From: Phycisphaerae bacterium
Lineage (GTDB): Bacteria > Planctomycetota > Phycisphaerae > Tepidisphaerales > Tepidisphaeraceae
Assembly (NCBI GenBank): GCA_030448225.1
Contig: JAUJNJ010000101.1
Span: forward strand, 2,542-21,803
DNA length: 19,262 nt
Direction of reading: 5' to 3'
Below the pieces are notes generated by a model. The model did not search any database and was not told where the DNA came from. It worked only from the letters and a program-made list of their open reading frames with translations. Shown here piece by piece: positions 13,934-19,262 of the stretch (its first letter is position 1; each line of letters opens with the position of its first letter). Made by a program: the position numbers and the translations under genes.

Positions 13934-15825
13934 TCACCCTGCCGTCGGCACCGAGACCCCGAAGCCCCACCCGCCCGTGTAGTTGACGATCTTCACCAGC
14001 AGCACGTTTGCCCGCCCGCAGGCGGATCGGCACCTCGTCGCTGGCGGCGACGTAGGCGGCCCACCTCGTGGCTGTGGACGACGCGGCCGTTGAGCCAGAT
14101 CCGCACGGCGTCGTCGCTGCCGCAGCGGAGGGTCGTTTCCTGGTCCTCGGCCGACTCGATCGTCGCGTAGCCGTAGGCGACGGCCCAGTCGGCCGGGCCG
14201 AGGGCTTGGCCCAGGTCGACGAAGTCGCGCTTGCCGGCCTTGGCCGGTTTCCAGCAATAGGTGTGGTCGCGGTGGACGATCGGCCTCCAGGTCGCGCTCG
14301 CATCCCAGTTCAACGACATGTGCGCCTCGACCGGCGTGTCGACCTCCAGGCTCGCCCGGCCGGGCGTATCGCCGCGGAACGGGCCGATCACGTGCCACTG
14401 CTTGATCAGCCCTTGCTCGCACTTGAGCCGGGCGGCGGCCCAACTGGCGCGGAGGAGGTGGCGTCGACCTTGTCGAACGTCTTGCCGCTCGTCGGCACGA
14501 GTGATCGCTTGGCGTCGAGGTCCGGCAGCACGCCGCCGTCGCGGGCGAAGCCGTGGGCGGCGATAAGTTCGCCTCGCACAGTTCGACGATGCGGTCCGCC
14601 GCCAGCGTGGCCGACGTGAGCGGGTCGAACATCGCCGCCTGGTAGACGTGGTCGCGCCGCCCTTCCATCGCCGCGCGGATGAACAGTTCGTGCTGCGTCA
14701 CGTGCGGCTGCATGTAGCCGACGAGCTGCGGCGGGAGCGCCCCCACCGTCGTCAGCCGCAGGCCTCGAGCGGTCGACGAGCGTCGGCCCTCGGCGATCGC
14801 GTCGGGCGGCAGGCTGGCGATCGCGCCGCGGTTGGGCATGTTGCCGTAGACGACGCTCGGCGTGCCCGTCGCCATGGAATGGATGATCGTGCTGCCGTAC
14901 TCGCTGCTGCGGCTCGACCGCCCCACCGCCTCGCCGGCCTGGCACACCTGCCGCATCCGCTCGAACTCCTCGACGATCCCGTCGCACCGGCGGAGGTACT
15001 CGTCGATCGGCACGTTGAACCGCGCCTCGCCGCCGGCCCGTGCGGGATGAACCACGGGCTGTACTTCGGCGTTGTGCTCGCTCGACTCGGTCACGAAGTA
15101 CCCAGCCGCCGCATGAGCTCGAACCGCACCTTGTTGCTGTTGTAGACCTCCGGCCGTGTCTGCATCGCGTCGAACAGGCGCGGGTACAAGTCGTTCCCCT
15201 GCGCGTCCTCCAGCCGCAGGTAGAACGCCATGTGGTTGATGCCGGCGCAGGTGAACGCGACGGTGGCGGGGTCGACGCCGAGGTAGCCCATTAGTTCGCA
15301 CAGCGTCCCCTGCACGCTGTGGCACAGGCCGACGGCCCGCACGCCGCTCGTGCGGGTGACCGTCTGCATGTTCATGCTCATCGGGTTGGAGTAGTTCAGC
15401 AGGGTCGCGCGGGGGCACACTTCTTCCATGTCGCGGCAGAGGCCGACGAGCATCGGGTAGGTGCGCAGCGCGCGGAACAGGCCGCCGGGGCCGGTGGTGT
15501 CGGCGATCGTGAAGTGCAGGCCGTAGCGGCGCGGGATCTCGAAGTCGACGAGCGTCGAGTCGAACCCGCCGACCTGCACCATGTTGATGACGAAGTCCGC
15601 CCCCGCCAGCGCCGCCCGCCGGTCGAGCGTCGCCTCGATCGTCGGCCGCGCCCCCAGCGCGTCGGCCACCTTCCGGCACAGCGCCGCGCCGACCGCGAGT
15701 CGGTCGGCGTCGACGTCCATGTAGCTGAACGTCGCGCCGCGGAATTCGGGGAAGCCGAGGATGTCGCCGGTGAGGTTCTTGGAGAACACCACGCTGCCGG
15801 CCCCGATCATCGCCACTTTGATCAT
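13934..15825 (-). CDS. GH4 family glycosidase (alpha-galactosidase/glucosidase type) with extra C-terminal domain
   Basis: The start MIKVAMIGAGSVVFSKNLTG is the NAD-binding opening of GH4 (GAGS at residues 8-11). Further family marks are NYSNPMSMNMQ (144-154), GLCHSVQG (Cys168, His169) and GINHMAFY (Asn197, His198), the metal ligands, then TESSEHNAE, EYGSTIIHSMATG and YGNMPNRGAIASLP. GH4 enzymes are cytoplasmic and use NAD plus a divalent metal in a redox-elimination mechanism. The usual length is about 430-480 residues; here the reading continues without a true stop into about 150 more: LIKQWHVIGPF, NWDASATWRPI, DLGQALGPADWAVAYGYATI, LRCGSDDAVRIWLNGRVVHS, LLVKIVNYTGGWGFGVSV. That resembles jelly-roll/PA14-like sugar-binding modules. 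Frame changes near 15110, 14570, 14440 and 14060. ATG 15825 follows AAAGGGCGGTGAG. Confidence 0.85.
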
Positions 15826-15860
15826 GACGCGCTCACCGCCCTTTCGCCGTGCCATCGTAC

Positions 15861-15874
15861 GGCCGCGCGCGGCC
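15861..15874. promoter_or_regulatory. 14-bp GC palindrome upstream of the GH4 gene
   Basis: GGCCGCGCGCGGCC is a perfect palindrome. On the minus strand it lies between TTCGTC and a -10-like TACGAT 18 bp apart, where an operator could act. In a 70% GC genome chance is a serious alternative. The rest of 15826-15958 holds nothing recognisable. Confidence 0.25.
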
Positions 15875-15958
15875 CTCGACGAACAGGATCGGCACGGTCG
15901 CATCTCAAGGTGGAGTGCGCGGGTGGCGCGCGGGTGAACGGAGGGCGGGAGGGCGGCG

Positions 15959-16564
15959 TCAGCCGGGCCAGGCGTTGAGCGCGATCGCCACGGCGGCGCG
16001 CAGGTCTTCGCCGCTGGCGCCGCCGGACAACTGAACAGCTAACCCGTGCTGGAACGTGGCGGCGTACTTCGCCAGCGCCGCGGGATCGGCGTTCGGCGGC
16101 AGGTCCCCCTCGGCGCGGGCGCGCTCGAAGCGGTCGCGCAGCAGCAGTTCCATCCCCTGCCGCCGCACGAGCACCTCTTGCCGCACCCGCTCGGACGCCT
16201 CGCTGCACGTCAGAGCACTCTGCACGAGCATGCACCCCCTGGACTCGCCCGGCCGCCGCGCGGCGACCGCCCGGGCGAACAGGTGCTCCACCACGCCCCG
16301 GGCGGTCGGCCGGGCCAGCGCTTCCCTCATCAGGCACCCCGCGAGTTCTTCATAGCGGTCGAGCGCTTTGCGGAACAAAGCCTCCTTGTTGCCGAACGTC
16401 GCGTACAGGCTCGGGCGGTTGATGCCCATCGCCTTGGTCAGTGCCGGCAGCGACGAGCCTTCGTAGCCGTGCTCCCAGAAGACGCGCATCGCCTGGTCCA
16501 GCGCGCGGTCCGGGTCGAACCCGCGCGGCCTTCCCTTGCGATGCGTCTTCGCCACGTCTTTCAT
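15959..16564 (-). CDS. TetR/AcrR family repressor
   Basis: An intact ORF. From ATG 16564 the protein is 201 residues: MKDVAKTHRKGRPRGFDPDR, a TetR N-terminal DNA-binding domain (about 12-60) with the helix-turn-helix SLPALTKAMGINRPSLYATF and GNKEALFRKALDRYEE. The C-terminal part includes RGCMLVQSALTCSEASERVR, typical of AcrR-type regulators, with two cysteines that might sense electrophiles. An alternative start at 16585 adds MNIISIG; 16564 is preferred because the operator-like palindrome and -10-like TATTAT then lie upstream. Divergent from the SDR gene at 16899, the usual arrangement of a local repressor and its target, so it probably controls itself and the SDR gene(s). Ligand unknown. 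Confidence 0.93.
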   Translation of the reverse strand: MKDVAKTHRKGRPRGFDPDRALDQAMRVFWEHGYEGSSLPALTKAMGINRPSLYATFGNKEALFRKALDRYEELAGCLMREALARPTARGVVEHLFARAVAARRPGESRGCMLVQSALTCSEASERVRQEVLVRRQGMELLLRDRFERARAEGDLPPNADPAALAKYAATFQHGLAVQLSGGASGEDLRAAVAIALNAWPG

Positions 16565-16576
16565 ACCGATCGATAT
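16563..16576. promoter_or_regulatory. Operator-like palindrome O1 at the TetR start
   Basis: ATACCGATCGATAT is a palindrome with one mismatched pair and shares TACCGATCG-TA with O2. It overlaps the proposed TetR start codon and lies next to AATATTATAT, a possible -10. Confidence 0.6.
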
Positions 16577-16585
16577 AATATTCAT

Positions 16586-16614
16586 TTGACCGCCGGATTT
16601 CCACCTCCTACCGT
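16586..16614 (+). promoter_or_regulatory. Promoter-like pair toward the first SDR
   Basis: TTGACC (16586-16591), 17 bp, TACCGT (16609-16614). The expected transcription start, near 16621, is in the middle of palindrome O2. The distance to the SDR start (16899) is nearly 280 nt, a long leader without recognised structure. Confidence 0.45.
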
Positions 16615-16629
16615 GTACCGATCGGTACA
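16614..16629. promoter_or_regulatory. Perfect 16-bp palindrome O2, likely TetR operator
   Basis: TGTACCGATCGGTACA is perfectly symmetric and typical in length for a TetR-family operator. It covers the predicted start of transcription toward the SDR gene. Its core is repeated 50 bp away in O1. Confidence 0.8.
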
Positions 16630-16898
16630 GAACACCGCGCTTTTGTGGGAAAGGACCCATGAGAATGGCAGGTCGCATCCGAGCAACAGCGGCGGCTCCA
16701 CCCGCCCACGCCTTCCCGCAGGCGATGCGGAACACTTCCACACCGCCGACGGTTACACACTGCTTGCCCATCTCCTCCGCTTGAGTGGGGCGTCGTGACT
16801 GCGACGCGGAAACCTCCGCGCCGCGTCGCGTGCGAGATCGGCACCGTGCAGCAGCAGCAACATCTTTTAAACGAACGAACTTTCAAAGGGTCAACATC

Positions 16899-17660
16899 AT
16901 GTCACAGCAGAAGCTTAGCGGTAAGGTCGCCGTCGTCACCGGCGCGTCGAAGGGGATCGGCGCCGAGATCGCCAAACATCTCGCCGCCGCCGGGGCGTCG
17001 GTGGTCGTGAACTACGCGTCGAGCAAGGCCGGCGCCGATCGCGTCGTGGCCGACATCACCGCGGCGGGCGGCAAGGCCGTGGCCGTGCAGGCGGACGTGG
17101 CCCGGGAGGCGGACGTCCGCCGCCTGTTCGAGGAGACGGCCACCGCGTTCGGCCCGGCCGACGTGCTCGTGAACAACGCGGGCATTTACGAGTTCGCGCC
17201 GCTCGTCGAGATCACGCCCGAGCACTTCCACAAGCAGTTCGACATCAACGTCCTGGGCCTGCTGCTGGCGTCGAAGGAAGCCGTGCGGCACTTCGGCGAC
17301 CGCGGCGGCAGCATCGTCAACATCAGCTCGGTCGCCGCCACGCTCGCGCCGCCGCAGGCCGCGGTCTACGCGGCGACGAAGGGCGCGGTCGACGTCGTCA
17401 CCCGCTCGCTCGCCAAGGAACTCGGCGCCCGCAAGATCCGCGTCAACGCCGTCAACCCCGGGCTCGTCGACACCGAGGGCGCGACAGGCGCCGGCTTCGC
17501 CTCGGCCGAGAGCGACTTCCGCAAGAAGTTCGAGAAGGACGCGCCGCTCGGCCGCATCGGCCACGTCGCCGACGTCGCGCCCGCCGTCGTCTTCCTCGCG
17601 TCCGCCGACGCCGACTGGATCACCGGCGAAACGCTCAGCATCGGCGGCGGCATGCGGTAG
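16899..17660 (+). CDS. Short-chain dehydrogenase/reductase (SDR), first copy
   Basis: An intact 253-residue protein. It has the Rossmann motif TGASKGIG (14-21), NNAG (92-95) and the catalytic set Asn117, Ser144, Tyr157, Lys161 (YAATK), all at standard distances for a classical [13 protein letters not shown] after the second strand resembles NADP-preferring FabG or glucose-dehydrogenase-like enzymes. [11 protein letters not shown] and the [13 protein letters not shown] end are also usual. The ribosome site AAGGG (16886-16890) is 8 nt before the ATG. Divergent from the TetR gene, so probably under its control. The substrate cannot be predicted; such enzymes reduce small ketones or aldehydes in the cytoplasm. 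Confidence 0.93.
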   Translation: MSQQKLSGKVAVVTGASKGIGAEIAKHLAAAGASVVVNYASSKAGADRVVADITAAGGKAVAVQADVAREADVRRLFEETATAFGPADVLVNNAGIYEFAPLVEITPEHFHKQFDINVLGLLLASKEAVRHFGDRGGSIVNISSVAATLAPPQAAVYAATKGAVDVVTRSLAKELGARKIRVNAVNPGLVDTEGATGAGFASAESDFRKKFEKDAPLGRIGHVADVAPAVVFLASADADWITGETLSIGGGMR

Positions 17661-17746
17661 GAGCCACCCGCGGCATCGAAGCAATTCGAATCACGGGAGG
17701 TACGAGGTCGGGACCTGCGGCAGCCAGCTTCGGGTGCAGCGCAGAC

Positions 17747-17844
17747 TCATTCCGAGGCGCGGCAGCGACGATCCATCTCGTGCGGGGAAGACGCGGGTCC
17801 TCCCGGCCCGAAATGGGCCGTCGCTGCCGCTCCCCTCCGGATGA
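17747..17844. repeat. TCATY...GATGA inverted element, copy C
   Basis: The left arm from 17747 reads TCATTCCGAGGCGCGGCAGC and on to GATCCATCTCG. The right arm read inversely from 17844 reads TCATCCGGAGGGGAGCGGCA and on to GGCCCATTTCG. The remainder of the gap 17661-17992 has no coding signal and no clear second promoter. Confidence 0.8.
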
Positions 17845-17992
17845 CACGTCACGAGCGAGAGCAGCCGGGAAGCCCGCGTTGTTCGCTCGCGCCTCGGCCC
17901 GCGGAGCGGCTCCTCCGACTTCTCCGCCGTCGCCCGTGTCTCCCCGGCTTATGGAAACGGGACGCCCAATCCGTCCGGAAAGCGAGATCGTC

Positions 17993-18745
17993 ATGTCGAA
18001 AAAACTCGAAGGCAAAGTGGCTCTGGTGACCGGCGGCAACAGCGGGATCGGGCTGGCGACGGCGCGGCGGTTCGCCGACGAGGGGGCCAAGGTCTTCCTC
18101 ACCGGCCGGCGGCAGGAGGAGCTCGACAAGGCGGTCGCCGAGATCGGGCGCGGCGCCGTCGGCGTGCAGGGGGACGTGTCGAACCTGGCCGACCTCGACC
18201 GCCTCTACGACGTCATCAAGGAACGGGCCGGCCGCCTCGACGTGCTGTTCGCCAACGCCGGCGGGGGCGAGTTCGCGCCGCTCGGGCAGATCACCGAGGC
18301 GCACTTCGACAAGTGGTTCGGCATCAACGTGAAGGGCCTGCTCTTCACGGTGCAGAAGGCGCTGCCGCTGATGCCGCCGGGCGCGTCGGTCGTGTTGAAC
18401 GCGTCGATCGTGTCGATTCAGGGGGTGCCGGCGTTCAGCGTCTACAGCGCGACGAAGGCGGCCGTCCGGTCGTTCGCGCGGACGTGGTCGGTCGACCTGA
18501 AGGACAAGCAGATCCGCGTGAACGCCGTCAGCCCGGGCCCGGTCGCCACGCCGGCGATCGACCTGCTGGCCGGCGGGAAGGAGCAGGGCGAGCAGTTCAT
18601 GGCCGCCATGGCGTCGCAGGTGCCGATGGGCCGCGTCGGCACGCCCGACGAGATCGCCAAGGCGGTCGTCTTCCTGGCGTCCGACGACAGCAGCTTCGTC
18701 ACCGGCATCGAACTGTTCGTCGACGGCGGGATGGCGCAGGTGTGA
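17993..18745 (+). CDS. Short-chain dehydrogenase/reductase (SDR), second copy
   Basis: An intact 250-residue protein starting [20 protein letters not shown]. It has the Rossmann motif TGGNSGIG (13-20), ANAG (87-90) in place of NNAG, catalytic Asn112, Ser138, Tyr151, Lys155 (YSATK), and the end [19 protein letters not shown] after the second strand suggests NADP(H) preference. It is clearly in the same broad family as the first SDR but not a recent duplicate. It lies 332 bp downstream on the same strand, separated by repeat element C, so co-transcription is uncertain. ATG 17993 is chosen because the family begins a few residues before GKVALVTGG; an in-frame ATG at 17951 is less likely. Substrate unknown. 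Confidence 0.93.
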   Translation: MSKKLEGKVALVTGGNSGIGLATARRFADEGAKVFLTGRRQEELDKAVAEIGRGAVGVQGDVSNLADLDRLYDVIKERAGRLDVLFANAGGGEFAPLGQITEAHFDKWFGINVKGLLFTVQKALPLMPPGASVVLNASIVSIQGVPAFSVYSATKAAVRSFARTWSVDLKDKQIRVNAVSPGPVATPAIDLLAGGKEQGEQFMAAMASQVPMGRVGTPDEIAKAVVFLASDDSSFVTGIELFVDGGMAQV

Positions 18746-18748
18746 ACG

Positions 18749-18779
18749 CCGGGTGAGATTCCTCCGGCTTCTCACCCGG
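18749..18779 (+). terminator. Hairpin after the second SDR
   Basis: CCGGGTGAGA (18749-18758) pairs perfectly with TCTCACCCGG (18770-18779) around an 11-nt loop, starting 3 nt after the SDR stop. No long T-run follows (TTGGGC), so it may be a rho-independent-like hairpin or an mRNA-stabilising 3' end. Confidence 0.6.
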
Positions 18780-19057
18780 TTGGGCACATTCCTGTGCTTA
18801 CGGGCACGGGCGCAATGAGGGCGGGCGCTCGCCGGCGCCCGCACCACGAGCGGATCTTGCAGCGACCTTTCGAAAGTTCCGGCGCCACCCGCGCCCGGGG
18901 ACACTCGCTCACCGATACCCACGGTGACCTCGGGCCGGATGGCGCCGAATTCATACCTCCGCGTCGGGCTCGCTTCGCCGTATCCGCCCCCAGATTTTTG
19001 ACGCTCGCGCCCCGACCGAGCCGGGTTGGCGGTGTCGCGCGCGTCTCTCGCGCCGCC
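18780..19057. other. Non-coding gap upstream of atpD
   Basis: No ORF with coding character on either strand. It contains GCGGGCGCTCGCCGGCGCCCGC-like self-complementary stretches near 18820-18842 and a CTTTCGAAAG palindrome near 18867, neither with clear function. Confidence 0.4.
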
Positions 19058-19085
19058 TTGCCACTTTGTGAAGGATCTATACAAT
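19058..19085 (+). promoter_or_regulatory. Promoter of atpD
   Basis: TTGCCA (19058-19063), 16 bp, TACAAT (19080-19085): the best-matching pair in the right half. It would give a leader of about 105 nt before the ATG at 19198, which has GAGGAA (19185-19190) as ribosome site. Confidence 0.55.
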
Positions 19086-19197
19086 CCCGCCCTTCCCGCC
19101 GAGGGTGCGCCTGCGATGTGCGAACCTCCGGCCCGCGGGGGGACGCTCGCGTCGTACGGCACGCTTCACAGCGCAGTAGCAGAAGAGGAACCAACCC

Positions 19198-19262
19198 ATG
19201 CCCGGCACCGGCAAAGTCACGCAGGTCATCGGCTCGACGTTTGACGTTGAGTTCCCCGAGGA
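19198..19262 (+). CDS. atpD: F1 ATP synthase subunit beta, N-terminus only
   Basis: The first 21 codons read MPGTGKVTQVIGSTFDVEFP-E, the conserved opening beta strand of the F1 beta subunit (GKVxQVIGxxxDVEFPE). The gene runs off the window. The beta subunit carries the catalytic ATP sites of F1 on the cytoplasmic face of the membrane. Here atpD has its own promoter and an SDR gene upstream instead of atpG, so it is probably the first gene of a separate atpD-atpC unit. Only the extreme N-terminus is seen, but the motif is distinctive. Confidence 0.85.
   Translation, partial: MPGTGKVTQVIGSTFDVEFPE

Noticed and set aside
16659..16784. 41-codon ORF (MRMAGRIRATAAAPPAHAFP...) in the SDR leader
   Set aside because: A weak GGAAAGGA site precedes it, but codon use and composition look random and there is no motif; a leader peptide is possible but unsupported.
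17849..19162. 437-codon minus-strand ORF opposite the second SDR
   Set aside because: Composition is that of a shadow frame (RRH, AD repeats); the intact SDR with its catalytic set lies on the plus strand.
1..19262. rRNA, tRNA, transposase or integrase genes
   Set aside because: None found on either strand by inspection; the repeat elements carry no coding sequence of their own.

Overview
The window is about 70% GC and looks like a contig from an uncultured Planctomycetota bacterium, perhaps Phycisphaerae. That placement is inferred from the gene mix, the dispersed intergenic repeats and the style of the gene families, not from a marker gene. No rRNA, tRNA, transposase or CRISPR array was seen. 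Most genes between 1 and about 15.1 kb are interrupted by single-base frame changes. The reading continues smoothly in another frame after each one, which fits uncorrected sequencing indels better than true pseudogenes. The PAP2 gene (4380-4952) and everything from about 15.1 kb to the end (start of the GH4 gene, TetR, two SDRs, atpD start) reads cleanly. Gene coordinates in the broken stretch therefore describe reconstructed genes that span several frames.

Layout: (1) 1-2246, minus strand: N-terminal part of a PQQ-dependent dehydrogenase, a possible 31-residue ORF, a tandem universal stress protein, and a small membrane protein. (2) 2247-4379, plus strand: a strong promoter with a dyad in its spacer, then three small genes resembling a phage lysis module (holin-like protein, short lipoprotein, helical protein), flanked by inverted repeats. 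(3) 4380-9887: a minus-strand PAP2 phosphatase, then plus-strand cell-envelope genes: a GT39/ArnT-like membrane glycosyltransferase, a GT9 heptosyltransferase, a zinc-ribbon membrane protein and an uncharacterised protein. (4) 9888-13590: a NupC-type nucleoside transporter, a two-domain cupin, and two very small minus-strand genes. (5) 13934-19262: a GH4 glycosidase carrying an extra C-terminal domain (minus), a TetR regulator (minus) with two near-identical operator-like palindromes in front of it, two short-chain dehydrogenases (plus), and the first 21 codons of atpD.

Functional links that can be supported are modest. The PAP2, GT39 and GT9 genes fit lipid-carrier and lipopolysaccharide-type envelope glycosylation. 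The TetR regulator and the SDR gene(s) form a typical divergent repressor/oxidoreductase pair. The three lysis-like genes are co-oriented behind one promoter.

The most unusual content lies between and inside genes. There are three copies of an inverted-repeat element beginning TCATY and ending GATGA, two inverted pairs of an 8-nt periodic CACGGAGG/CACGAAGG sequence, two other inverted repeats, and a repeat cluster inserted in frame inside the GT39 gene. There is also a recurring pattern of -10-like hexamers only 6-8 nt from start codons, suggesting leaderless mRNAs. I found no clear defence or other wholly new multi-gene system. The lysis-like trio and the GH4 fusion are the best protein-level candidates.
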